From contig JANLPT010000164.1 of NCBI GenBank assembly GCA_031367405.1, forward strand, positions 26,898-90,897: a stretch of DNA of 64,000 nt. The letters are read 5' to 3'. Source of the DNA: JALHNI01 sp031367405 (GTDB taxonomy: Bacteria > Acidobacteriota > Terriglobia > Bryobacterales > Bryobacteraceae). The notes under the pieces are model-generated. The model was not told where the DNA came from. It did no database searches and saw only the letters and a list, made by a program, of their open reading frames with translations. Of this stretch, positions 9,080-17,401 are shown one piece after another. The stretch's first letter is position 1. Every line of letters starts with the position of its first letter. Position numbers and translations under genes: made by a program.

Positions 9080-10582
9080 TCAGCTTGGTCCGAACAGCGG
9101 TGGCGGCGTATCCGGATCGAGCGGGTAGATAGGACGCGGGACTCGCTTGAATGGTAACTGCCGGAGGTTGGCGGTACTCACTCCGGGCGTGTCAACCAAG
9201 AAGATCTGGCGGGCCAGTGGCTCGTAAGCGGCACGGAAGCCATTCGGAGATTTGACCACGACAATCTTACAGTAAGTAGGGTCGATGCCATGGCTGCGGA
9301 AAAGTTCCGGGTCCACGGTCATGGCGGACCGTTCGGCGATCAGAATTTGTACTTGCCCAACCTCGAGAACGACGGCGCGGCCCATACAAGTGGTAATGCC
9401 AGTGTTATAGCCACGCGCGCGCGCCGTCCAACGCCCATCCGAAATTAACCTGACACGACCAGTTACTCTTACTGGCTTCGAATGCTTCTTATCGAACGCA
9501 CCTCCCACTTTCATCGTGACGACTGACCCGACGCCGGCGGAAATCGCCGTGTGGACCGCCGCCGGATCAACCAGAAAGATCGCCGCCGGGCCAGTAAGTG
9601 GCGCGCACACAAGATGCTTCAGCACACCCGTGCTATCGCCGGGCGAACCGGAGCCGGTGCTGTCGGATGACTCCGCTAATACCACCGGCCCCCCTTCGAG
9701 GCGCAACGCAGTTGCGATGGCTTCGCTAACTGGAGTTAGTGTAACTTCGTATTTCTTTCTGTTATCCCAGAGCCGGCGGGCGAGCGTATCCGCCTGCCGT
9801 TGCGCGGCCAGCCGATCTCCGTTGGTGACGGCCACCACGGCGCAGCCCATTTCCGCAATGTCCATCCAGGGCTGCACGGGAAAAATAGAAACCGCTTCCG
9901 CCTTGCCGCTTTGCTCAAATGCCTGCGCCGACTTAAATAACTGGTGCATCGGGCCGCGGTAGGTTTGGGAGTTCTCTGCCGGAATGATTAACGGCAGCTT
10001 ACGGAAAGCGATACAGGGGCGCACTTCGCCGTTCACGATGCGTAACATCAGTCGAGCTGCTTTTTGGCCCGTTTCGAACATATCGATGTGAGGATACGTG
10101 TGATAGCCGACGATGGCGCTGGAGAGTTCAACCATACGGCGGGTGATGTTGGCGTGGAGGTCAAGCGTCAGGACGATGGGCGCGTGCGGCCCCAAGATAG
10201 CGCGCGCACGCTGCAGAATGTAGCCCTCGACGTCGTCCTCGCCCTCGGCCGTCTGCGCACCGTGCATGGCCAATAGCAGCGCATCCGGCTGGGCCTCGCG
10301 AAGGTGATGCTCGAACTCCCCCGCTAAGCGCCGGAAGTCCGCGCGCACCAAGCGGTTGGCCGTGATGGCCCAGGCCGCACAGACCGGAACCACCGTAGTT
10401 CGCAGCCGGGTAGCTCGCGAAGATGTTTGTAACACCTCAATAAAGCCGCCCATCTCGGTGAGTTTGCCGACATGGCGAAGATAGGCATCCCGGCCGAAGA
10501 CCGGCGAAAAGTCATCGTAGCGGGTACGGACGGGAGAGAAAGTATTGCTCTCCTGCAACATGGAAGCGATCGCGATTTTCAA
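9080..10582 (-). CDS. M81 family metallopeptidase, MlrC-like
   Basis: 500 residues. The protein begins with the characteristic MKIAIASMLQESNTFSP (the conserved ExNTF region of MlrC/DUF1485). It contains LHANIT with VGYHTYPHIDMFETG, which carry the proposed zinc ligands, an AESSDSTGSGSPGDST motif, and the MlrC C-terminal domain. MlrC degrades the linear tetrapeptide product of microcystin breakdown, but most family members in soil bacteria have unknown substrates. No other mlr gene is nearby, so a role in microcystin degradation should not be assumed. It has no signal peptide. Confidence 0.85.
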   Translation of the reverse strand: MKIAIASMLQESNTFSPVRTRYDDFSPVFGRDAYLRHVGKLTEMGGFIEVLQTSSRATRLRTTVVPVCAAWAITANRLVRADFRRLAGEFEHHLREAQPDALLLAMHGAQTAEGEDDVEGYILQRARAILGPHAPIVLTLDLHANITRRMVELSSAIVGYHTYPHIDMFETGQKAARLMLRIVNGEVRPCIAFRKLPLIIPAENSQTYRGPMHQLFKSAQAFEQSGKAEAVSIFPVQPWMDIAEMGCAVVAVTNGDRLAAQRQADTLARRLWDNRKKYEVTLTPVSEAIATALRLEGGPVVLAESSDSTGSGSPGDSTGVLKHLVCAPLTGPAAIFLVDPAAVHTAISAGVGSVVTMKVGGAFDKKHSKPVRVTGRVRLISDGRWTARARGYNTGITTCMGRAVVLEVGQVQILIAERSAMTVDPELFRSHGIDPTYCKIVVVKSPNGFRAAYEPLARQIFLVDTPGVSTANLRQLPFKRVPRPIYPLDPDTPPPLFGPS

Positions 10583-10619
10583 ATGAGTCCCCCTCAGGGA
10601 CTCTTCAAAATATCAGCCT

Positions 10620-11585
10620 TTAGCTGCCCTGAAATTCGCGCTGTGAGAGGGGGCTGGAGAGAGACAAATAATCGGGCCGGTCAGCGATGCTTTGGTGGCG
10701 GAAGGTGCGGATCACTTGGCCGTGATAAACGACGAATACGCCCGGCATCTGAAAGATATCGTTCTGTAGGCCGAATCCGCGGCCTCTAAAAATGGCGGCT
10801 TCGATAAAACGAAACCACACCATCGGGCCAAAGACGTCCAGGAGGCGGCCACGTCCGAGTCCGAAGGCCCGGTAAATGACTTGGGTGGGATCAGCCAGGC
10901 GCGCGACGTCGCTGAGTGAAGGAGCCAGCCGGTTGATCAGCACTTCCTCGCTTGCGATGTGTACCAAAACGAGCCGCGTGCCATCGCGTTCGATTGCCGC
11001 GCGGTCTCTAGCCAGATCCGCCAACGCTTCCCGGCAAAACGGGCAGCCGAGGTGGCGCAAGAAAACGACCATCACCGGCGAGAGGCGCGAGAGCTCGTCC
11101 AAGCTGACGCCCAGGCTGGTGCGAGACCGCATGGCGATCCGCTGGATCTCGGGGCAAGACACGCGCTGACGGCCGATGAATTCATCCCACGCATCGTGGA
11201 GGACGATGCCGAGCGGCAGCAACCAAACGCCGTAACCCAGCGTGAGGTGCCACCAGGGAAAAAAGCTTTGAGGTTGCCGGAAAGCAGTGGTCGCCGCGAA
11301 AACCACCATCGTCGCGCAGACCGATGCTGACGCCGCGATCACGGCCCACTGCCGTACCGGATTGAAGGAGGCCATCAGGAGCCCCAATCCTAAGCCCAGC
11401 GAAGTTCCGATGGCGTGAGCACGCCAAAAACCCAACGCAAAATCAGTCCCGGACACATCTAAACCAACGAGAGAGAGTTGACCCGGGATAATCCAAATCG
11501 CCGAGAACAGAAGCAGATGGTAGCCAGCTGCGAGCCGAAGCACGAAAGGCATCCACCGCCGTTGACTTGTATTCCCGTTGCTCAC
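10620..11585 (-). CDS. Membrane domain fused to AhpC/TSA-like redoxin
   Basis: 321 residues with a GTG start; an ATG at 11552 (residue 12) is an alternative. Residues 12-135 contain about four hydrophobic helices in a DoxX-like arrangement. Residues ~155-310 form a thioredoxin-fold redoxin related to the AhpC/TSA_2 or selenoprotein-L-like group, with C181-P-F-C184 in FLRHLGCPFCRE. The C-P-F-C motif suggests a thiol-disulfide or peroxide-reducing activity facing one side of the membrane. The stop lies 37 bases past the M81 start on the same strand, so the two may be co-transcribed. The fusion is seen directly; the substrate is not known. Confidence 0.7.
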   Translation of the reverse strand: MSNGNTSQRRWMPFVLRLAAGYHLLLFSAIWIIPGQLSLVGLDVSGTDFALGFWRAHAIGTSLGLGLGLLMASFNPVRQWAVIAASASVCATMVVFAATTAFRQPQSFFPWWHLTLGYGVWLLPLGIVLHDAWDEFIGRQRVSCPEIQRIAMRSRTSLGVSLDELSRLSPVMVVFLRHLGCPFCREALADLARDRAAIERDGTRLVLVHIASEEVLINRLAPSLSDVARLADPTQVIYRAFGLGRGRLLDVFGPMVWFRFIEAAIFRGRGFGLQNDIFQMPGVFVVYHGQVIRTFRHQSIADRPDYLSLSSPLSQREFQGS

Positions 11586-11638
11586 TCTTTCTATTGATGA
11601 CCATTTCTACATATCCGACTCAATTACCGCGCTGAAAA

Positions 11639-12082
11639 ATGACTTCTACCCCGCCGCTTAGCGTTCGTTACAGTCCGGAAGGCATGTTCATCCCCGAGAT
11701 TGACCTTTGGCTCGACCCGCGCGTCCCAGTCCAAAACGCCTGGTTCTCGCACGCCCACTCCGATCATGCCACCGGCCGTCCTACAAACGTTTGGGCTACT
11801 CTGCGGACTTTGAAACTGTACCGGCTTCGCTGGCCAGAAACTATAGATATAGTTCAAAGCTTGAAACCGCTCGCTTGGGGAGAGCCAAACGTATTCAAAG
11901 ACGCAATATTGACCGCTTGGCCAGTTGGCCACATCGTGGGGGCAGCTCAACTTTGTGTGGAAAAAGACGGCTATCGGATCGACGCCGCACTCGGCTCAGG
12001 TTTAGTGAGAGTGGCGGCGTGCAGCGGCAAACGGGTGGCAGAGTTGCCGTTTTGGCGGCCTACTGGCGGACCGCGATCGTAG
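11639..12082 (+). pseudogene. Truncated metallo-beta-lactamase-fold nuclease gene
   Basis: The first ~115 residues match the start of beta-CASP/exonuclease-type metallo-beta-lactamase proteins: a strand region, then SHAHSDHA (the HxHxDH zinc motif, near residues 37-44) and the later GHIVGAAQ motif (about 97-104). In intact relatives this is followed by a TGD motif and some 200 further residues. Here the similarity stops at about base 11980. The frame then runs through unrelated sequence and ends inside the 3' end of the convergent BACON-repeat gene. It is probably a remnant left by a deletion; translation as a short product cannot be excluded. Confidence 0.65.
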
Positions 12083-15000
12083 TTCCGGCCGGACTTTGCC
12101 CGGCACCCACGAAGACCTCAATGGGCGTGGCGGCGTTGGCCGGCGTGGCCAGCGGTAGCTTGAAGTTGATCTGCATGAGCCCCGAAACCAGCGCGGGTGC
12201 GGAACCGGCGTAGACGATGTCGGCGGCCGGGACGTCCACGCCGTTCACCCGCACCCGGACGGCGGCGAGCGGCTTTTTGAGGTTGTTGGATGGGACGATC
12301 TCGCCATCGACACCGCCCGGGGCGGTCTGGCCTTCGCCCGTGACGTAAAGCACGACGATGGCCCCGGCTTGCGCCGGATTCGATGGACTATTGAACGAGC
12401 CGTCGGCATTGAGCGCAGCCGCCTGGCGGCCGTCGGCCGTGAAGATACCGGGGGCGGTGTCGGCGATGCGCGGAGCCAGCGCGGTGGAAGGCGAGTTGTT
12501 GTACTCCACCGTCATTTGGGCGAACGCGCGCCCAAAGAGCTGATAGGGTACGGCCGCATTGATCTGGGTATTACTGGCGTAGAGAATGGGCGCGGGGATG
12601 CCGTCGAAGAGTACCCGGACTCCAGCAAGCGAGGTAGCGAAGCGTCCGTTGGCCACGGTGCCTGATACCGCCTGCGACGGGCCCAGGTCAGTGCCGATGA
12701 TGGTGAACAGCATGCCGGGGGAGAGGGGGCCGGGCTGATAGGTGGCCGAGTTGGCGAAGGCGGAAATCATGGGGGCCGGCTCCGCCGGGAAGGACACGGT
12801 GAATGAGACGGTGATCGTCGCGGTCTGTCCGCCGGTGAGAGGCACGAGCGTGAGATGGCCGACCGCAATCGGCACTCCGGGAGGCAACGCGGCGGTGATC
12901 ACGGAGATGGAAATGGATGCCGGCGTCGTCGCGGCCAAGGGCGTCACCGAGAGCCAATTCACATCGCTGGTGACGTTGAACGACAGCGGAGCGGCCGCCA
13001 TCGTCGAGGCGATCTGCACCGTCTGGGCGGGCGGATTGCTTTGCCCCAGGCGACCGGTGAAGTTGACGGAGTTCGGCGTGGCCAACAGAGTACTCGTTGA
13101 GATGACCGTAAGCGTTACAGTAACCGGGGTGCTGCTGCCGGAATTCGTGTCGAATACCGTGATCGTGGCGGTATAGTTGCCCGCCGGCAGCGAGGACGCG
13201 GCGCTGTTTAGCGCTACCTGAAGGGTGCCGCCGGATGGCCCTCCCGATTGCGTCACCGTCAGCCAATTGACGCTAGAAGTGAAGGTGAAGGGCTGTTGAC
13301 TTGACACCTGTATCGTTTGCTGAATCGGGAGGGGTGGCAGTCCTCTCAATTGGGTAAAGCTGAGCGTGGTGGGGGTTACCTGCAGAGCCACCCCCCGATT
13401 CACGATGAGGGTTACGGGAATCATCAGCGGCGTACTGCCGGCGGTCTGCGCCGTAATGGTTACGGTGGCAAAGTAAGTGCCGTCACTGAGGAGGGCAGGG
13501 TTCACCTGGACAATCAAACTCGATGGCGTGACACCGTTGGAGGTACTCAACGTCAGCCAGTTGGCGGTGGAATTGCCCAGGCTTGAACTAACTCCGTAGC
13601 TGAGGTTACCGCTGGTGCTGTTGATCTGAATCGTCTGCGGCGCGGCGAGATTCGCACCACTGAAAATCAACTCGGACTTATCCACGTTGAGCGAGAGAAG
13701 CGAGTTGACATTTAAGGTAACCGGAATCACCAATGCGTTAGCGCCGTTCGATACCGTGCCACTGTTGCCGCTCGATACCGTCACACTACCGGTGTAGATG
13801 CCGGCGCTTAGCCCGGCGGGCGAAGCGCTAATCGTCAAAGTAGACGGCGTGCTACCCGAATTGACCGTCGCCGTCAGCCAACCGGAGCCGGTGTTGGTGG
13901 AAGCGGACGCTGACACAGTAAGTGTGCCACTGGTGCTGGTGATCGGGCGCTGCTGCGCGGGCAGCGAATTGCCGTTCACTTCCGCATTAAAGTTCACCGG
14001 CGCGGTGGACATCGTCAACAGAAGGCCGGCACTTACATTCAGCGTCACATTGATGGTGGAGCTGAGGGTGGTGGTGCCGGGCGCGGTGATCGTGACGATT
14101 CCTGAGTAATTACCGGGGGGCAGCGTCGAGACAATGTTACTCACTAAACTGACGGCGAAGGCACCCGGCGTCTGGACGATGAGGGGGGTGGCTACGAGCC
14201 AGTTTCCCCCGCTCGAAGTGGACGCGGAGATGGTTGCCCCGAGACCGGCCCCGGTCGAAGCGCTGACCAAAAATGTACGTGGGGAAGGCAGCGCGAGTCC
14301 GCTCTGATAATTGAAAGTGACCGATTGCTGACTGAGCCGCAACAATGGTCCGTTCGTGATTTCCAGAGTTACCGGTAGGTTCACCGTGAAGGCGCTTGAA
14401 AATACTCTCAGACTACCGGAGTAAATCCCCGCCGCCAAGCCCGCAGGGTTCACATAAACCGCGATGTTGCCGGGAGTGTTGTCGGTGGAAGCGATGCCCT
14501 GCAGCCAGTTCTGGCTCGATGTGACGGTGTAAGCCAGGACGGCGCTGGGGCTCGATATCGACACGTTGCGCGGGGCGGGCGGCGTGCCGTTGGCTTGAGC
14601 GATAAAGCTGAGGCTGGTGGGGCTGAGGATCAACCCCCCTTGGCTCGTCGCGTTGATGGAGAGCGAGACCGGAACGATGGCACCGTTGTTCGATGCTCCG
14701 GGCGCATTGAGAGTGATCGCCGCAAGGTAGAGTCCGGTGGCGAGCCCGACCGGGTTCACCCGGATGGTGGCCGTATTGGGGGTGGAACCAGTACTGTTCA
14801 ACACCGTGATCCAGGGGACATTCACACTGAGGCTAAACGGCACGGCGACCCCGGTATTCGCGGTGACGATCAGGCTCTGGTCAGTCAGCGGGCCGTTCAG
14901 CGCGGAGGTGAAGGTGAGTAAGTTGGGCGAGAGCAGCACGATGGGCGCGCCCCCCGCACTCGACACGGTGAAGGCGATGGGAATTTGAATGAGGGAGTTA

Positions 15001-16673
15001 CTCACGGCAGCGGTGGAGATCTGCACTCTGCCGGTATAGGTGCCAAGCGGCAGGCCTGCGGCGTTCACGGACACACTGACTTGCGCTCCATTGGAGATGC
15101 TTCCGGGAATAGGGGTCAAGAGTACGGCGCTCAGCCAGGTTTGGCCGGCGACATCAGGGATTGCGGTGACAGAAGCGGCCGGCGATGGGCTCGATGGTGA
15201 CAGCCCAATCTGAATATTTTGAGTGGATGTGGTGGCACCGCTACCGTTGTAACTGAAACTCAAGGAGGAGGGCGAGTAAGTCACAGTCTGGGTGCCCATC
15301 ATAGTCCCCATGACGGTCATCGTTACGGAGATAGTAAGTGAAGCGAAACCACCTTGCGCCGAGCTGACTAACAAGTTTGCCGTGTAAGTTCCGGAGGGCA
15401 AGGAACCGGGGTTGGCGATCACGGTGACACTGGCCGGGGTGGTCAACGCGGTGGAAATAAAGCTAAGCCAGTCGACGGCCGGATTTTGGGGAGACGTATA
15501 CTGCCGCGCGATGGTGTAGGGGATGATCGCACCGGTGGAAGTGCCGATGACGAAAGTCCGCGCGCCCGTGGAGGAGGGCGCGACGCTGATCGGGATGGGA
15601 TTCACATCGGAGACCAGACGCGGGGTGGATGAGGAAGAGGTGTTTAACGTGACGGTGATGAAGACCGGAGCCAGGCCGGGCGAGGAGATGGTGACGGTGG
15701 CTGAATAATCGCCAGCGGGTAGAGTGGCTGCACCGGTGGCCGACAGGATCAGACTCGTTCCGGTCTGCCCGGTCTGCCCACTGGTGACGCTGGTAGTTAA
15801 CCAGCGCAAGGCGGCCAAGCCCGGGTAGCTGACGGCAGCCGTATAAGTGACGGGCGGGCCAGTGTTGACACCGATCAAGACGGGTGCCGAAACCAGGCCG
15901 GTGGAGGTGGAGAAGGCGAGCGACGTGGGACTCACGACGAGCAGCGGCGTGGTGGTGACGGTTAAGGTGACGGCGACGGTGGTGGTGGCGGCTCCGCTGC
16001 CGGCGGGAGTGAGGGTGAGCGTTCCCTGGTAGGTGCCGGCGGACAACGTTGAAGGGTCCGCCGTCACAGTGACGCTACTGGGCGCGAAGGTTGAGCCGCC
16101 TCCCAGGCTGGTGGTGAGCCAGGGGACGTTGGAGGTGGCGGCGAAGTAAATGGAGCTGCCGGTACCGGTGATGGAGAGGGTTTGCGACTGGCTGCTACTG
16201 GAGGGCGCGGCGGCAAAGCTGAGCGAGGATGGCGCGGCCGTTAAGACACTCGCGCCGGCACCACCCCCTACGTTGAAGGTGACAGGAACGGTGGCAACTC
16301 CGCCGGGGTGAGTGATGCTGAGGTAGCCGCTGTAGAGGTACGCGGGCAGGCCCGTCGGATCGGCCAGAATGGTGATGGTGGTGGAGCCGGTAGTGGTGGT
16401 GGTGCAATCATTCACCGAGGCCGGGCACGTCGGGGTCACGAGAAACCTCAGCCAAAAGCCGCCGACGGCTTGCACGCGCCAGGATTGGCCGGCGGCTCCG
16501 GTGAGCGTCACTATCTGGGACACAGCCGCAGTGGAAAAGGCGGGAGCACTGAGTGAAACTGTCGCCGGATTCGCGGTGGGAACCTGGGCAGCCAACGGCA
16601 AGGTCATGACGCCAATGGTGAGCAAGGCGCGGCAAAAAAGCAATTTACTATACTGCAATGTACTGTACTGCAA
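12060..16673 (-). CDS. Giant secreted BACON/Ig-repeat protein with TIGR03437-like C-terminus
   Basis: 1537 residues. The start at 16673 is TTG; in-frame TTGs 5 and 10 codons later are alternatives. A signal peptide (LLTIGVMTLPLAAQ) is followed by about twelve repeats of 90-105 residues with the BACON-type pattern: 'SPTSLSF', a W-L/W-I strand in the middle, 'LPAGTYSGTVTI' and 'VTLTV' at the end. Residues from about 1300 form the C-terminal domain abundant in Solibacter (ISAFANSATYQPGPLSPGM, then GIFT, VLYVTGEGQ and a NGV...IVYAGSAP motif). Proteins of this type are thought to be exported surface or extracellular proteins. The ligand is unknown; carbohydrate binding is suggested for BACON domains. 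Confidence 0.9.
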   Translation of the reverse strand: MQYSTLQYSKLLFCRALLTIGVMTLPLAAQVPTANPATVSLSAPAFSTAAVSQIVTLTGAAGQSWRVQAVGGFWLRFLVTPTCPASVNDCTTTTTGSTTITILADPTGLPAYLYSGYLSITHPGGVATVPVTFNVGGGAGASVLTAAPSSLSFAAAPSSSSQSQTLSITGTGSSIYFAATSNVPWLTTSLGGGSTFAPSSVTVTADPSTLSAGTYQGTLTLTPAGSGAATTTVAVTLTVTTTPLLVVSPTSLAFSTSTGLVSAPVLIGVNTGPPVTYTAAVSYPGLAALRWLTTSVTSGQTGQTGTSLILSATGAATLPAGDYSATVTISSPGLAPVFITVTLNTSSSSTPRLVSDVNPIPISVAPSSTGARTFVIGTSTGAIIPYTIARQYTSPQNPAVDWLSFISTALTTPASVTVIANPGSLPSGTYTANLLVSSAQGGFASLTISVTMTVMGTMMGTQTVTYSPSSLSFSYNGSGATTSTQNIQIGLSPSSPSPAASVTAIPDVAGQTWLSAVLLTPIPGSISNGAQVSVSVNAAGLPLGTYTGRVQISTAAVSNSLIQIPIAFTVSSAGGAPIVLLSPNLLTFTSALNGPLTDQSLIVTANTGVAVPFSLSVNVPWITVLNSTGSTPNTATIRVNPVGLATGLYLAAITLNAPGASNNGAIVPVSLSINATSQGGLILSPTSLSFIAQANGTPPAPRNVSISSPSAVLAYTVTSSQNWLQGIASTDNTPGNIAVYVNPAGLAAGIYSGSLRVFSSAFTVNLPVTLEITNGPLLRLSQQSVTFNYQSGLALPSPRTFLVSASTGAGLGATISASTSSGGNWLVATPLIVQTPGAFAVSLVSNIVSTLPPGNYSGIVTITAPGTTTLSSTINVTLNVSAGLLLTMSTAPVNFNAEVNGNSLPAQQRPITSTSGTLTVSASASTNTGSGWLTATVNSGSTPSTLTISASPAGLSAGIYTGSVTVSSGNSGTVSNGANALVIPVTLNVNSLLSLNVDKSELIFSGANLAAPQTIQINSTSGNLSYGVSSSLGNSTANWLTLSTSNGVTPSSLIVQVNPALLSDGTYFATVTITAQTAGSTPLMIPVTLIVNRGVALQVTPTTLSFTQLRGLPPLPIQQTIQVSSQQPFTFTSSVNWLTVTQSGGPSGGTLQVALNSAASSLPAGNYTATITVFDTNSGSSTPVTVTLTVISTSTLLATPNSVNFTGRLGQSNPPAQTVQIASTMAAAPLSFNVTSDVNWLSVTPLAATTPASISISVITAALPPGVPIAVGHLTLVPLTGGQTATITVSFTVSFPAEPAPMISAFANSATYQPGPLSPGMLFTIIGTDLGPSQAVSGTVANGRFATSLAGVRVLFDGIPAPILYASNTQINAAVPYQLFGRAFAQMTVEYNNSPSTALAPRIADTAPGIFTADGRQAAALNADGSFNSPSNPAQAGAIVVLYVTGEGQTAPGGVDGEIVPSNNLKKPLAAVRVRVNGVDVPAADIVYAGSAPALVSGLMQINFKLPLATPANAATPIEVFVGAGQSPAGTTIAVRQ

Positions 16674-16675
16674 TG
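16646..16675 (+). repeat. 15-bp tandem repeat at the start of the BACON-repeat gene
   Basis: Two adjacent 15-base units, tactatactgcaatg and tactgtactgcaatg, differ at one base. On the minus strand they encode the first ten residues of the gene as two pentapeptides (MQYST, LQYSK). Each copy supplies a TTG start candidate, so the duplication may have multiplied the possible starts. Confidence 0.8.
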
Positions 16676-16789
16676 GGATTTCCTCCAGAATTGGGGACGC
16701 CTCTCAAGTATGAGGCAAAACGGCCGGTGGCGGCGGCTAGAACACTGCGGGAATTTGATGAATGACCAGATCCAGATGAAGTTTACATT

Positions 16790-17353
16790 TCAAGGCGGGC
16801 CGGACGCTCGTTGCCGCCTCACCTTAGCCAAAAGGGCGCGGGCTGAGTCACTTGAGGAAGCTGCCAATTCCACTTCGGCTTCGTCCAGGCGGCCGAGCTG
16901 ATAAAGTGCGCGGCCATGTTCGAATCGCACCAGGGCATGGGCCGGAAACTGCTTCGCGGCGGAAGCCAACGGAGAGACGGCTTCGGACGGCCGGCCTTGG
17001 CGGATGAGGTATTGGCCATAATGCAAACGAGGCTCGGCGGAAGCGCTTTGGTTGCCGGTGACGGCCTGGGCATACAACGCTTCGGCTGGCTCGCCCGTCG
17101 CCTCGGCAACTAGCCCGAGGGCGTCGTCCACTCGCCAGGGAAACCGGTCATCCCGGCGCGCCCGGGTTAGGACTTCTTTGGCTGACGCATAGCGATCTAA
17201 CGAGAGCAGGGCGCGACCCCACAAGTAACAGCCATTGGTTTCGTTCTTGAGGCACGCGCGTTCGAGCGCGGGGAGGGCCGCGGCGAAGTCGCCACGCTGC
17301 AACATGGGCATCGCCGCCGCCACTTGCCAGGCCAGCTTTGCCCAGATCAGCAA
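16790..17353 (-). CDS. Tetratricopeptide-repeat protein
   Basis: 187 residues. Several TPR-like helical pairs are visible: RGDFAAALPALERACL, LDRYASAKEVLTRAR, QGRPSEAVSPLASAAK and LGRLDEAEVELA. The first ~15 residues (LIWAKLAWQVAAAMP) are hydrophobic and could be a weak signal or simply the first helix. It starts 48 bases after the stop of the PpiD-like gene on the same strand, so it may be a co-transcribed partner. TPR proteins are protein-interaction scaffolds; the partner is unknown. Confidence 0.7.
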   Translation of the reverse strand: MLIWAKLAWQVAAAMPMLQRGDFAAALPALERACLKNETNGCYLWGRALLSLDRYASAKEVLTRARRDDRFPWRVDDALGLVAEATGEPAEALYAQAVTGNQSASAEPRLHYGQYLIRQGRPSEAVSPLASAAKQFPAHALVRFEHGRALYQLGRLDEAEVELAASSSDSARALLAKVRRQRASGPP

Positions 17354-17401
17354 CTTACCCCCTGAAGCTACCGGTGACGAAACGAACCGGCATGTGATTC
17401 A

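Noticed and set aside
9080..10582. Microcystin-degrading mlr cluster
   Set aside because: Only an MlrC-like protein is present; no mlrA, mlrB or mlrD partner is nearby.
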